From Thiocapsa sp. (lineage in GTDB: Bacteria; Pseudomonadota; Gammaproteobacteria; Chromatiales; Chromatiaceae): 64,000 nucleotides of DNA. The stretch spans positions 33,638 through 97,637 of the forward strand of contig NZ_JAJDNA010000100.1 of assembly GCF_022340925.1 (NCBI RefSeq), in the 5' to 3' direction. Every line of letters starts with the position of its first letter. Positions within the stretch are counted from its first letter, which is position 1. Position numbers and translations under genes: made by a program. Shown here piece after piece: positions 35,262-44,928 of the stretch. Under the pieces are notes generated by a model that was not told the origin of the DNA, did no database searches, and saw only the letters and a program-made list of their open reading frames with translations.

Positions 35262-36482
35262 CTACCTGCGCTTGCGTCCGGCTACCCTCAGTCGCAGGGC
35301 GTTGAGCCGGATGAATCCGGTCGCGTCCTTTTGATCATAGGCCCCCGCGTCTTCCTCGAAGGTCGCGATGGAGGCGTCGAAGAGGCTGTCGGTCTCTGAC
35401 TTGCGCCCGACCACCATGACATTGCCCTTGTAGAGCCGCAGGCGCACCACGCCGTTCACCACATCCTGGGTCGCGTCGATTGCGGCCTGGAGCATGCGCC
35501 GTTCCGGCGAGAACCAGTAACCGTTATAGATCAGGCTCGCGTAGCGCGGCATCAGCTCGTCCTTCAGGTGCCCCGCCTCGCGGTCCAGCGTCAAGGACTC
35601 CATCGCGCGATGGGCCTTGAGCAGTATGGTGCCGCCAGGGGTCTCGTAGCACCCGCGCGATTTCATCCCGACATAGCGGTTCTCCACGATATCGCTGCGC
35701 CCGATGCCGTTGGCCCCGCCGATGCGGTTGAGCTCCGCCAGGACACCGGCCGGGGTCATGCACCGGCCGTCGATCCCGACACAGTCGCCCCGCTCGAACA
35801 TCAGCTCGATCGGGGTCGCCCGATCCGGTGCCTCCTCCGGGGTGACGCTCCAGCGCCACATGTCGGCGCCCGGCTCGACCCAGGGATCCTCCAGGTCGTC
35901 GCCCTCGTATGAGATGTGCAGGAGGTTAGCGTCCATCGAGTAGGGCGACTTGGTGCCCTCACGCTTCATCTCGACCGCGATCCCGCGGCTCGCCGCATAG
36001 TCCATCAGTCGCTCGCGCGACAGCAGATCCCACTCGCGCCAGGGGGCGATGATCTTGATGTCCGGATTGAGCGCATAGGCGGTCAGCTCGAAGCGGACCT
36101 GGTCGTTGCCCTTGCCGGTGGCGCCATGGGCGATGGCGTCGGCCCCCGTCTCGGCGGCGATCTCGATCAGGCGCTTGGCGATCAGCGGTCGAGCGATCGA
36201 GGTGCCGAGCAGATACTCGCCCTCGTAGATGGCGTTGGCGCGGAACATGGGGTAAACGAAGTCGCGGACGAATTCCTCGCGCAGATCGTCAATATAGATC
36301 TCCTTCACCCCTGCCGCCTCGGCCTTCGCGCGTGCCGGCTCAAGCTCTTCGCCCTGGCCGATGTCGGCCGTGAAGGTCACGACCTCGCATTGATATTTCT
36401 CCTGCAGCCATTTGAGGATCACCGAGGTATCCAGCCCTCCGGAGTAGGCCAACACCACCTTCTTGACCGCGCCTTGCGACAT
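35262..36482 (-). CDS. argG: Argininosuccinate synthase
   Basis: Joins citrulline and aspartate using ATP. The 406-residue protein has the P-loop-like [14 protein letters not shown] at residue 11, [25 protein letters not shown] and the C-terminal [28 protein letters not shown]. It is monocistronic, convergent with the sugar dehydrogenase gene. With argD and argF at the other end of the window it completes three of the arginine steps seen here. Confidence 0.96.
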   Translation of the reverse strand: MSQGAVKKVVLAYSGGLDTSVILKWLQEKYQCEVVTFTADIGQGEELEPARAKAEAAGVKEIYIDDLREEFVRDFVYPMFRANAIYEGEYLLGTSIARPLIAKRLIEIAAETGADAIAHGATGKGNDQVRFELTAYALNPDIKIIAPWREWDLLSRERLMDYAASRGIAVEMKREGTKSPYSMDANLLHISYEGDDLEDPWVEPGADMWRWSVTPEEAPDRATPIELMFERGDCVGIDGRCMTPAGVLAELNRIGGANGIGRSDIVENRYVGMKSRGCYETPGGTILLKAHRAMESLTLDREAGHLKDELMPRYASLIYNGYWFSPERRMLQAAIDATQDVVNGVVRLRLYKGNVMVVGRKSETDSLFDASIATFEEDAGAYDQKDATGFIRLNALRLRVAGRKRR

Positions 36483-36653
36483 CGCTCTGCTCCAAGCCGA
36501 GAAAAGCCAGCAGTATATACCCAGTTGACGGGACCGAAGTCGATCATCCTGGATCCGGAAATCAGAGACCTAAGCCAGCGCTTGCTGGGACATCCGTCGG
36601 TTCGTGCGCGGCCTCGCCAACGCGAGCAGAGCGCATGTCATGCCGGACGCGGG

Positions 36654-37325
36654 TCAGCCGTGATAGACCGCCGGGTGCTCCCGGACCGTCCAGCGGATGA
36701 TCTCCGCGACGGCTTTCCCGATCCCGGGCACGTCGGTCAGGACATCGGCCTCCGCCGCGATCACCGCCTCGACACTGCCGAAATGCGCGAGCAGTCGCTT
36801 CGCCCGTTCGGGTCCGATTCCGGGCAACCCTTGAAGGACGTGGCTCTGGAGACGCAACTTCCCGCGCGGTCGCTTGCCGGGCCGAGGCCGCGCTCCCAGG
36901 GCGAACGCGCGTCCCTGGCGTGCGGCGAAGAGCATCAGCCGCGCTGTCTCCTCCGGATCCCGTGATCGGAGCAGCGGTAGACCGAAGAAAAGCGTGAGCG
37001 TTACCAGCGCACCCTGGATTGCCTCACGTCGCATCCGGCTCTCGGCCAGTCCCCGCGCGGTGCCTTCGAGGATCAGGGCACCGCGCGGCGCGGCATTCGC
37101 GAGACGTTCACCCTGCCCGAAGAGACGCCCGTCCTTGATCGAGCGAGTGAGATCCAGCAACGTCTTGCGCTCGAAGAGGAGGGCGTCGTCGACCAGGAAG
37201 TCGCCAACCGGGAGCCGCTCGACTTTGATCCGGAATTCCGGATGTTGCCGCAGGGCCTTCGCCACGGTCTCGGTTGCCTCGCGGTCGTCGACCAGGATCG
37301 AGAACGTCTGTTTGGTGGCCATCAT
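36654..37325 (-). CDS. ERCC4/XPF-like nuclease with C-terminal helix-hairpin-helix
   Basis: The 223-residue protein combines an ERCC4 nuclease domain (VDDRE at about 12-16, FERKTLLDLTRSIKDGRL at about 52-70, matching the ERKxxxD active site) with a tandem HhH domain (LQGLPGIGPERAKRLLAHFGS and LTDVPGIGKAVAEII). This is the archaeal Hef/XPF C-terminal architecture, rare in bacteria. It should bind branched or nicked DNA. It stands alone between argG and a hypothetical gene, so no partner is apparent. Confidence 0.83.
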   Translation of the reverse strand: MMATKQTFSILVDDREATETVAKALRQHPEFRIKVERLPVGDFLVDDALLFERKTLLDLTRSIKDGRLFGQGERLANAAPRGALILEGTARGLAESRMRREAIQGALVTLTLFFGLPLLRSRDPEETARLMLFAARQGRAFALGARPRPGKRPRGKLRLQSHVLQGLPGIGPERAKRLLAHFGSVEAVIAAEADVLTDVPGIGKAVAEIIRWTVREHPAVYHG

Positions 37326-37509
37326 GTTGCCTCTTGAGGTTCGACCATCCGCTGTGACGCCACCAACGACAGTCGGCCGGGATCGACGCGGCGAGACAAA
37401 GCCTCACGGCCTCGGAAGCATGAAGAGACTTGACAGCGTCTGCGGCGTTCGTGGGTTCATCCGCGGTTGGCACCCGGACGAAGACACCGCATCTCCACAC
37501 TGGATGCGG

Positions 37510-37956
37510 TTAACCAAGGAGCCTCTTCCACCAACGGCGCCGGCTCTTCGGTAGCGGACGCGTGCTTGGCAGGTCGACCGGCGGGATCAGGCTCATCACC
37601 CAGCCCGGCAAGGGCGGCTCGTCGCTGAAACCGCAGACTACCCCGAGATTGCCCGGATCATAGATCTTGATGAAGGTCGGTGCGCGCAGGTCGTTGGCGT
37701 AGACGATTCCGCAATAGTCCTCGCGATGCTCTGCCCGCAGGAGCCGGTCGATCTCGGCGATGAAGTTCCTGACGCGCTCCGCGTCTGCTGCAACCATCGG
37801 CGGCGGCTCGCCGACGGCATAGAGAAACCATCCGGCATCGGCGTGCTCGAGGATTCGCGCCCAGAGGTCGTCGAGCTGATGCCAGCGCAAGGCGGAGGTG
37901 AAGCTGCCGCGAAAGGCCTGCAGATAGGGGTCCTGCGTCGTGCCGAGGCCGTTCAT
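37510..37956 (-). CDS. Conserved hypothetical protein, function unknown
   Basis: A 148-residue soluble protein without membrane segments. The most distinctive stretches are LRWHQLDDLWARILEHADAGWF, EHREDYCGIVYANDL and APTFIKIYDPGNLGVVCGF; the C-terminus ends in a basic KSRRRWWKRLLG tail. I do not recognise a Pfam family. ATG at 37956 is chosen because the motif-rich part starts there; the in-frame extension to 38064 looks unlike coding sequence. Confidence 0.62.
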   Translation of the reverse strand: MNGLGTTQDPYLQAFRGSFTSALRWHQLDDLWARILEHADAGWFLYAVGEPPPMVAADAERVRNFIAEIDRLLRAEHREDYCGIVYANDLRAPTFIKIYDPGNLGVVCGFSDEPPLPGWVMSLIPPVDLPSTRPLPKSRRRWWKRLLG

Positions 37957-38139
37957 GAGGGGCTTGGCGCTTGAACTGGAAGGATGCTGATGACTGTCAC
38001 TGGGCCGCTCGGACACAAACTGCGCGAGATCTCGGCCCGCAGGCCGACGATGATCGAAAGACACTATGTCACGTGGCGCGCTGTCTCGACCTTCGGTGGG
38101 ACGCGGATCTTCCTGACAGGGATGGCGCGGATCCGACGA

Positions 38140-38916
38140 TCAGATTGTGGATCCGCGTTCGGTCCCGAGCAGGATACCCTTGGCGCGCAGACCCTCCATC
38201 AGCTCCGATCCGAATGTGACCACCTGGTCGGGTTCGGGATGACCAAGCTCCGCGGCGATCCGCAGCAAGACTTGACGCCCCGACCGCGGTGGATCCTCCT
38301 CAAGCAGGATCAGCAGTCGCTGGGTGACGGCATTGATCTCCAGGAACTGGATCCTGTCGTCCCACCCACGATAGACCAGTAGTTGGGTCGGTTCGGGCGG
38401 GGGCGTCGCGGGCTGCAGATCCGGACCAAGGCGGTGGACCGGGAAGCGGTAGGTCAGATGCCAGGCCAGCGGGGAGATCACTGGGCGACCCGCGGTCAGG
38501 TCGCCCTCCGGGTCGATGCGCGCCGGATCGGGCGCCTCATCGCTGATCTGAAGCGCCAGCTCCACCCACTCGTAATGCGCCAGCTCCAACAGGAACGGCG
38601 GGTCCCGCGGATCGTCCGCGCGGGCAGTCTGGAGAAAGTCGAGAAACTCCTGCGCAAGCTCCAGAAAGAGCGGTGTCTTCGCACGATGACGAACAAAGAA
38701 GTCTCTGACCAGATCGTTCCAATGCTCCTCGGGGAGGGTCCGGTGAAGGACCGGGAAGCTTCCAGCGAGCAAGGACGAGACGTTCCTGAAGACCAGGTCG
38801 CGATAGATCGCCGTGCGGCGATCCTCGACATCATCCGGTCCCGGCACACGACTCGGATCGCGCAGATGGGCGGCGAAGGCGAGCTGCCGACTGATGAACT
38901 CGGGCTGCTCAACCAT
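38140..38916 (-). CDS. hvfC: HvfC-type partner protein (DUF2063)
   Basis: The 258-residue protein begins [19 protein letters not shown] and contains the [23 protein letters not shown] block and [14 protein letters not shown] typical of DUF2063, the recognition partner encoded with DUF692 enzymes in multinuclear iron oxygenase RiPP pathways. It would present the HvfA precursor to HvfB. The start overlaps the hvfB stop by eight bases, so the two are translationally coupled. Third gene of the hvfA-hvfB-hvfC set. Confidence 0.85.
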   Translation of the reverse strand: MVEQPEFISRQLAFAAHLRDPSRVPGPDDVEDRRTAIYRDLVFRNVSSLLAGSFPVLHRTLPEEHWNDLVRDFFVRHRAKTPLFLELAQEFLDFLQTARADDPRDPPFLLELAHYEWVELALQISDEAPDPARIDPEGDLTAGRPVISPLAWHLTYRFPVHRLGPDLQPATPPPEPTQLLVYRGWDDRIQFLEINAVTQRLLILLEEDPPRSGRQVLLRIAAELGHPEPDQVVTFGSELMEGLRAKGILLGTERGSTI

Positions 38917-39766
38917 GGGTCAGACGCCTCTCGGACCGCGCCACACAGGTGTGCTGGATCCGCTGTATCTGATCGACCTCCTGAAGCAACTGGTCCAGTG
39001 GGGGGATGTTGAAGTCACGCTCCAGGAGCGTGGGGAAGACTCCGAACCGCTGATAGGCAAGGTCCAGGAGCCCCCAGACCGGGTCGATCACATCCGCGCC
39101 GTGCGTATCGACCCGCAGGTCCTTCGCTTCCTCATAGTGGCCCGCGATGTGCGCATAGCAGATCCGTTCTCCGGGCAGCGCGGCCAGGAAGGCCTCGGGA
39201 TCGTAGCCGTGGTTGATGCTGTTGACATAGGTGTTGTTCAGGTCGAGGAGGAGGTCGCAGTCTGCCTCGTCGATGACTGCATTGATGAAGTCGATCTCAG
39301 ACATCTCCTGTCCCGGCGCGCCATAGTAGGAGACATTCTCCAGCGCGATCCGCCGCTCCAGGATCTCCTGCACCTGACGCACGCGGCCGGCGACGTGCCG
39401 CACAGCCTCTTCGGTGAAGGGAATGGGCAAGAGATCGTAGAGGTGGCCGTCATCCGAGCAATAGCTCAAGTGCTCCGTGTAGGCGCGGATCCCGTGCGTA
39501 TCCAAGAACCGCTTGACCTCTGTCACGAGGCGCAGATCGAGCGGCATCGGACCCCCGATCGAGAGCGAGAGCCCATGGCAGACAAACGGCTGGGTCTCGG
39601 TCAAGGAACGCAGGCGGCGTGCGTTCACGCCGCCCATGCCGATCCAGTTCTCCGGGGCGATCTCATAGAAATCCACCTGTGCCGGAGGCCGCTCGGCAAG
39701 GGCGCCCAAAAAGGACCGCCGCAGGCCGAGGCCGGCGCCATGAACCGGATAACGAGCCTGGTTCAT
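38909..39766 (-). CDS. hvfB: HvfB-type multinuclear non-heme iron enzyme (DUF692)
   Basis: The 285-residue TIM-barrel enzyme shows the DUF692 hallmarks: [57 protein letters not shown] and [17 protein letters not shown], which supply the His/Glu/Asp iron ligands. Family members oxidise Cys in precursor peptides (here probably the EGKCG repeats of HvfA). ATG at 39766 follows the hvfA stop by 19 bases; the long in-frame extension upstream is the antisense-like shadow of hvfA in another frame. Confidence 0.87.
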   Translation of the reverse strand: MNQARYPVHGAGLGLRRSFLGALAERPPAQVDFYEIAPENWIGMGGVNARRLRSLTETQPFVCHGLSLSIGGPMPLDLRLVTEVKRFLDTHGIRAYTEHLSYCSDDGHLYDLLPIPFTEEAVRHVAGRVRQVQEILERRIALENVSYYGAPGQEMSEIDFINAVIDEADCDLLLDLNNTYVNSINHGYDPEAFLAALPGERICYAHIAGHYEEAKDLRVDTHGADVIDPVWGLLDLAYQRFGVFPTLLERDFNIPPLDQLLQEVDQIQRIQHTCVARSERRLTHG

Positions 39767-39785
39767 GGCCCTGGACGGCGGAGGG

Positions 39786-40040
39786 TCAGGACGTGCTGCC
39801 GCACTTCCCTTCCTTTTCTTTGTCCGACCCGCACTTCCCTTCCGACCCCTTGTCTTCACCGCACTTGCCCTCGCCGCACTTCCCTTCCGTATCTCCTTCG
39901 GCGATCTGCATGTAGCCGGCATCCAGCGTCTGGGCGACGAAGGGGTTGGTGCCAGCTTCAGCGCCGTTCAAGGTGCCCAGGCTGCCGACAAGGGCAGCCC
40001 CAACCAGGGCGGCAGCGGGGGTGATGGCCTTTTTCGTCAT
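39786..40040 (-). CDS. hvfA: HvfA-type RiPP precursor with Cys-containing pentad repeats
   Basis: The 84-residue peptide has a signal-like N-terminus ([19 protein letters not shown]) and a low-complexity C-terminus built from five-residue units: [30 protein letters not shown]. Four units keep the Cys; two have lost it but keep the register. EGKCG precursors are known to be modified by DUF692/DUF2063 pairs, giving a copper-binding secreted peptide. ATG at 40040 has GAGG nine bases upstream (ATG at 40046 is the other choice). Confidence 0.85.
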   Translation of the reverse strand: MTKKAITPAAALVGAALVGSLGTLNGAEAGTNPFVAQTLDAGYMQIAEGDTEGKCGEGKCGEDKGSEGKCGSDKEKEGKCGSTS

Positions 40041-40269
40041 TCGCATTGTCCTCGGTCGATTGATGAGAGAAAGCTCATGGCAGGTCCGGTCTCAGGGCAC
40101 TGGGCCGATGGTATCGCACCGCACCGCCCCAGTAGTGATGGCAATCCGGGCCGATTTCCAGGGCCGGCGCGACGATCGGGTTGTCGCCACGGCGCACGGT
40201 CGCCCAGACCCCGGACGGTCTCAGCAGCTCAGACCCTCCGCCTCGCGGGAATCTTTCAGCCTGGATCAT

Positions 40270-40725
40270 CTAATCGCCGGCCGCTGCCGCGATTTCGGAC
40301 AGTGCCTTTTCGACGTTCGCGAGGACGGCTGCACATTCCTCGAGGCCATGTCTGTCACTGAGCCAGGCAGGGTCGTTGTAGGCGACCTGGGTGATGCCCT
40401 CGGGGCCCCGCCAAACGAGCAGCTTCAGGGGGAGATCGATGGCGACCGTCGCTCCGCAGTGCATGAGCCGGGTTCCCGCCGTCGGGTTGCCGAAGATCAG
40501 CAGCTCCGTCGGCGCCAAGTCCAACCCCGCTTTCAGTGCGCCTTCCGCGTGGTCAATGCGCGCGAAGACGCCCAGACCATGCTCGGCGATCGCTGCCGCG
40601 GCGCGATCAGCGGTCTCCGGGACACTGTGACGGCTGGTCGTGATCACCATGCCCTCACCGTCGAGCGCAGGGGCCGCAGCGGCAACCGCCAGCAAGGCCA
40701 ATCCGAGAAATCCCCGTTTCAGCAT
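40270..40725 (-). CDS. DUF302 domain protein, secreted
   Basis: A 151-residue protein with a signal peptide (MLKRGFLGLALLAVAAAAPALDG) and a DUF302 domain: the segment VFARIDHAEGALKAGLDLAPTELLIFGNP and DLPLKLLVWRGPEG are family hallmarks. DUF302 is a ligand-binding fold of unclear role in the envelope. It lies 230 bp upstream of hvfA on the same strand, so a link to the RiPP cluster is possible, but proven neither by overlap nor spacing. Confidence 0.82.
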   Translation of the reverse strand: MLKRGFLGLALLAVAAAAPALDGEGMVITTSRHSVPETADRAAAAIAEHGLGVFARIDHAEGALKAGLDLAPTELLIFGNPTAGTRLMHCGATVAIDLPLKLLVWRGPEGITQVAYNDPAWLSDRHGLEECAAVLANVEKALSEIAAAAGD

Positions 40726-41145
40726 GTCCTATTCTCCGATGAAGGCGGCAGAGTCGCCGCGCCCAAAGTGTGCCTCATTTCGCTCGCCAAGTCTGGTCTG
40801 CTCGGGCGGGTTTCCCCGAGCAGATCCAGCAGTCGATGAACCGCCATCGGCTTGCTCAAGATCGCGTCGAACGGGTCAGCGGCGGCGTTCTTCGCCATCC
40901 AGTTCGCTGTCCGTGCGGGCCTGATGGCGCTCTGGACCATCTTTCGCGATCGGCCTGCCTGGGTCCCCAGCGGATCCCGGGACTGGCCGGACCTGGGTCA
41001 CAGGATTCGCGCACCTCCCGGATTCCACGACGCGTCAGGTCGTACCCCGGCTCGAAATTCATCGCATCTTCACGTTTCGTCAATACAGCGGCAATGGAGG
41101 TCCGGGAACATAGCCGGAATCTCAGCACTTGAGGCCGGTAATGCG
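40726..41145. other. Divergent intergenic region, possible decayed fragment
   Basis: 420 bp between the DUF302 gene and the LpxH-like gene. The minus-strand frame 40719-40940 contains the receiver-like string FDAILSKPMAVHRLLDLL, which could be a remnant of a response regulator, but nothing upstream supports an intact domain. No clear promoter was identified. Confidence 0.35.
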
Positions 41146-41958
41146 ATGACGTACATCAAACGCATGAGCCCCCTGAAGTACCGGAGCATCTTTATCTCGG
41201 ACATTCATTTGGGTTTTCGGGGCTGTCAGGCCTCCCTCGTGCTCGACTTTCTCCAATCGACTGAATGCAAGCAACTCTATCTCGTTGGCGACATTGTTGA
41301 CGTTTGGGCCATGAAAAACGGTGTCTACTGGCCGGAGGCGCATAATCAGGTCGTTCGCGAGGTCCTCGATAAGGCCAGGAGAGGCACTGAGGTCATCTAT
41401 ACTCCAGGCAATCACGACGAGGTCTTCCGTACTCATCTTGGCGCCGACTTCGGCAATGTCGCCGTTCGCGAAGAGGTCATCCATACCACGGCCGACGGGC
41501 GACGCTTCCTGGTCATGCATGGCGACGCATTTGACGCTGTCGTTCAGAATGGCAGGTGGCTTGCCAAGATTGGCTCCCGCATCTACGACAACCTGCTCGT
41601 GTTGAATGGGCACATCAGCCGCATCCGCAGTCTGCTTGGTCTCAAGTACTGGTCGCTCGCCGGATACCTGAAATACAAGGTCAAGAATGCCGTCAGCTAC
41701 ATCGGCAGCTTCGAGGCGGCGGTCGCCGATGAGGCGGGGCGGCGGCAGGTCGACGGCATGATCTGCGGGCATATCCACCACGCGGAGATGCGTGAGATCG
41801 AGGGGGTTGCCTACTGCAACTGCGGAGACTGGGTGGAGAGCTGCACCGCCTTGGTCGAGCACCATGACGGACGCTTGGAGCTGCTGCGCTGGACCGACGC
41901 GTATCCACAATCGCTGGAGGTGGCGCAGACCGAGTTGGCACTGGCCCGTGCCGGTTAG
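41146..41958 (+). CDS. LpxH-like metallophosphoesterase (UDP-2,3-diacylglucosamine pyrophosphatase family)
   Basis: A 270-residue calcineurin-fold phosphoesterase. The five metal motifs are present: ISDIHLG, VGDIVDVW, PGNHDEVF, MHGDAFDAV and GHIHHAE. The family resembles LpxH, which cleaves UDP-diacylglucosamine in lipid A synthesis, but this paralogue (with YKVKNAVSYIG) may act on other substrates. ATG at 41146 has GAGG eleven bases upstream. The stop codon overlaps that of the convergent ampD gene (TTAG at 41955-41958). Confidence 0.8.
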   Translation: MTYIKRMSPLKYRSIFISDIHLGFRGCQASLVLDFLQSTECKQLYLVGDIVDVWAMKNGVYWPEAHNQVVREVLDKARRGTEVIYTPGNHDEVFRTHLGADFGNVAVREEVIHTTADGRRFLVMHGDAFDAVVQNGRWLAKIGSRIYDNLLVLNGHISRIRSLLGLKYWSLAGYLKYKVKNAVSYIGSFEAAVADEAGRRQVDGMICGHIHHAEMREIEGVAYCNCGDWVESCTALVEHHDGRLELLRWTDAYPQSLEVAQTELALARAG

Positions 41959-42596
41959 AACAAGGCCGATCCGCGAATCGACTCCCGATACCGTAACCAA
42001 TCGAAAGCTGGCCCCGGGTCGGTTTTGCGACCTGGGGCAATCTCGCTGTGTCCGGCGATCCGCTCTTCGGTAATCCCGCGATAGCGATGCATGATGTGAA
42101 TCGTGCATTCGGCGAGACGTTCGTATTGCGCCTCGGCAAAAGGCGCGTCGTCCGTTCCTTCCAGCTCGATCCCGATCGAAAAGTCGTTGCAGCGATCCCG
42201 CCCCGCGAATCGGGAGGCCCCGGCGTGCCAGGCACGTCGCTCGAATGCGACGTACTGAAAGAGTCTCCCGTCGCGTCTGATCAACAGGTGGGCCGAGACG
42301 CGCTGCCCCGCAATGTGGTGAAAATAAGGGTGCGCGCCCGCGTCGAGCCGGTTGAGAAAGAGGTCGTCGATCCAATCACCCGAGAAGTTTCCCGGCGGCA
42401 GGCTGATATTGTGGATGACCAACAGATCGATGCCCGTGCCCGGCGGGCGAGGGTCATGGTTCGGCGAGGGCCGGCGCTCAGCTCCAGTTAGCCAGCCTTC
42501 GATATCGACCCCAGCCTCGCGCGTGTGGCATTGCTGATGCCCAGTGCCGAGTCTCTGCGCAGCGGCCGGTGTCGTTCGCTTAGGTGTGATGATCAT
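41955..42596 (-). CDS. ampD: 1,6-anhydro-N-acetylmuramyl-L-alanine amidase AmpD
   Basis: Cytoplasmic zinc amidase that removes the peptide from recycled anhydro-muropeptides. The 213-residue protein has the zinc-site pattern LLVIHNISLPPG, the middle His in HLLIRRDG, and GHSEIAPGRKTDPGPAF near the C-terminus. ATG at 42596 is chosen by length; the upstream extension is not conserved. Its stop codon overlaps the stop of the convergent phosphoesterase gene by three bases. Confidence 0.9.
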   Translation of the reverse strand: MIITPKRTTPAAAQRLGTGHQQCHTREAGVDIEGWLTGAERRPSPNHDPRPPGTGIDLLVIHNISLPPGNFSGDWIDDLFLNRLDAGAHPYFHHIAGQRVSAHLLIRRDGRLFQYVAFERRAWHAGASRFAGRDRCNDFSIGIELEGTDDAPFAEAQYERLAECTIHIMHRYRGITEERIAGHSEIAPGRKTDPGPAFDWLRYRESIRGSALF

Positions 42597-42775
42597 GGAT
42601 GCCTGCCCGCCGACTCGTGTCTTCTTCCTCGAGATCCGCCCGATAGATGGTGACACCGGTCCGTGCATTGCTTACCATCTCGACGACAAACTCCACCACG
42701 TTCCAAAGGTCCGGTCCGGACCACGCTCTCTGGTCGCGGATGGTGGCATGACCGGCAACCGGCGTCGAGATCCCA

Positions 42776-44899
42776 TTGGTCGAGTCCCATCCCATCAACT
42801 CCTTCCGTTCGTCCAAGGAGCATTCCTTCTCTGCGCCGAGGCGTTTCGCGGCGGATTGTATCCGCTTGCTCCGTGACCTTCTGCCACCTTTGTGGGAGAC
42901 CCTGTTCGGGAAGCTCGACGAGGCGCTCTACAATCTTGCGGACAGATCCACGAATGATCTGAGCTATCGGGTGTACTTCGATGCCCAGAAGCTCCTCCAA
43001 CAGCAATGCAATCGTCTGCGGATCGAGTTTCTGCGCCAGGTCCAGCAGGGGGCCGCAGACCTCGTCTCCCGGCTCCGGGAACATCAGTCTCGGCTCGAGC
43101 CAAGACTGGGATTCGGGGATCTTGCGTTGGTCGCGGATGCGGAGCTGGAAGAGATCCTCGTCATCGACAACCTGGTTTCGAAGGCGGAGTCCCGATACCG
43201 GAAAGAGTTGCTCGAGACCGATCGTTTGATCGCCTGCTTGATGGGGTGGAGCGAGGTCGGTCTTGCCGAGAATCCGTTTGGGCCTTCCGCGCTGTGCAGC
43301 GCGTTTCGCGGTGCATTGGAGGCGGTTCCCGAGTTGGAGCCTTCGATCAAGCTCGCCATTTACAAGCTTTTCGACAAGCATGTGATGGACCATCTGGGCG
43401 ATTTCTACTGCGGCTGTTTGAGCGCGGCCGACTGTCATTGGGAGCCGAGTCGAGCCCCGGCTGCGCCGACGCTCGGGACGCCTGATCGAGCCGCTGACGC
43501 GCGGACGTCAGGCGCCGGCGAGGCTGTCGCGCCGGGGGAAACCGTTCTCGCTGGACCCATCCCTGAGGCTGTTTCGATCCCGTTCGATGTCTTGCAAGGC
43601 CTGCTTGCGCGACAGCGACCGCCGGTTCGCCCGGAGGCCAATCGCGGCGTCGTGATTCAGACCGCCGAGCTGGTGGCCTTGTTGGACAGTCTGGACGTCA
43701 CACCGGTCGACGCGGGCGGGTCGCCGAGCGCTGAGAGCCAGCTGCGTGAACGATTGTCCGCATCGCTCGCGGGGCCGACCGGGGATGAGCCGCGCCGCAC
43801 CCTGGCAGAGCGTGATGCGGACACCCTGGACCTCGTCTTTCTCTTCTTCGAGCACCTGCTCGGAGGCAGTGAGCTTCCGGATCCCATCAAGACACTGATC
43901 GCGCGAATGCAGATACCGGTTGCCAAGCTCGCGCTGCTCGACAAAGCGTTCTTTGCGGATCAGGAGCACCCGGCGCGGCGCCTTCTCAACGACATCGGGG
44001 AGGCCGGTGTCGGTTGGAGCGAAGACGACGGCCGAGGCCCCGACAGCCTCTATGGCATGATCGAGCGCGTCATCGAGCGACTCGTCCTCGATTTCGATGG
44101 TGATACCCGGCTGTTCGCTCGCATGGACCGCTATTTTCGAGCCTTCATCGCGCGCGAGCAGGCGCGGGCGCGGGCCGCCGGCCTGCTCGATACTCAGCCC
44201 GATCGCGCGCGGCTTGCGCCCGAGCAGGCCACTGTCGCCGCTGCAATCGCCGAGCGCTTGGCGACCTATGCCCGGGTGCCGGTGGTCATCGAGACGATTC
44301 TGAATCGGGGCTGGTCACTTGTCCTGCTTCAGATCCATCGGACTCATGGCCCGGGCAGCCGCGAGTGGCAATATGCGTTGGAGTTGATCGATCGGTTACT
44401 CTGGAGCGTTCGAGCGAAAGGCAACGCCGAGGAGCGGCGCCAGTTGCTCAAACGGATCCCCGGTCTGCTCGAAACCTTGCGGCAGCGCCTGTCGGAGGTC
44501 GGCTGCGATCAGCGTCAAATGGCCTCCTGGTTCAAAGAGCTGCAGGCGCTTCATTTGGATGTACTCCAGGGGGCAGGTAGGGGCGCGGAGCTCGCGACCC
44601 AGGGGCCTGCGACCGATCTCCCCGATGCCACCTCGCCTGATTGTGCAGTGGGCGATTGGATCGACTGGGTGCGTGACGACGGGGGAAGGGTCCGTCTCCA
44701 GCTGGCTGCCTGGCACCCCGATCGAGATGATTTCGCCTTTGTGGATCGCGCCGGCCGGATTCGCGCGCACCTCACCGGGGGGGAGCTCGCCGGTCTGATT
44801 CAGCAGGGTCGGGTGACCGTATTGGCCGGTGGTCAGCCGCCGATCGCGGATCGGGCCCTGAGCGCGCTTTTGACGAGTCTGGAGTCGGAGTCCAACTGA
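42776..44899 (+). CDS. DUF1631 family protein
   Basis: A 707-residue cytoplasmic protein, no membrane segment. Near the N-terminus, RLLRDLLPPLWETLFGKLDEALYNLADR and YFDAQKLLQQQ match DUF1631. The middle is Ala/Arg-rich and helical; the last 70 residues (WIDWVRDDGGRVRLQLAAWHPDRDDFAFVDRAG) look like a PilZ-like beta unit. Function unknown; related proteins appear near c-di-GMP or PHB genes. No ATG or GTG lies at the 5' end; TTG at 42776 is the only start after the in-frame stop at 42749. nadC starts 29 bp after it. Confidence 0.78.
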   Translation: MVESHPINSFRSSKEHSFSAPRRFAADCIRLLRDLLPPLWETLFGKLDEALYNLADRSTNDLSYRVYFDAQKLLQQQCNRLRIEFLRQVQQGAADLVSRLREHQSRLEPRLGFGDLALVADAELEEILVIDNLVSKAESRYRKELLETDRLIACLMGWSEVGLAENPFGPSALCSAFRGALEAVPELEPSIKLAIYKLFDKHVMDHLGDFYCGCLSAADCHWEPSRAPAAPTLGTPDRAADARTSGAGEAVAPGETVLAGPIPEAVSIPFDVLQGLLARQRPPVRPEANRGVVIQTAELVALLDSLDVTPVDAGGSPSAESQLRERLSASLAGPTGDEPRRTLAERDADTLDLVFLFFEHLLGGSELPDPIKTLIARMQIPVAKLALLDKAFFADQEHPARRLLNDIGEAGVGWSEDDGRGPDSLYGMIERVIERLVLDFDGDTRLFARMDRYFRAFIAREQARARAAGLLDTQPDRARLAPEQATVAAAIAERLATYARVPVVIETILNRGWSLVLLQIHRTHGPGSREWQYALELIDRLLWSVRAKGNAEERRQLLKRIPGLLETLRQRLSEVGCDQRQMASWFKELQALHLDVLQGAGRGAELATQGPATDLPDATSPDCAVGDWIDWVRDDGGRVRLQLAAWHPDRDDFAFVDRAGRIRAHLTGGELAGLIQQGRVTVLAGGQPPIADRALSALLTSLESESN

Positions 44900-44928
44900 T
44901 CGGCTGAGCCTTCGCTGGAGCAACCTCG

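Noticed and set aside
39767..39922. N-terminal extension of the hvfB frame
   Set aside because: It is the hvfA repeat region read in another frame (KGSA repeats); the real start is ATG 39766.
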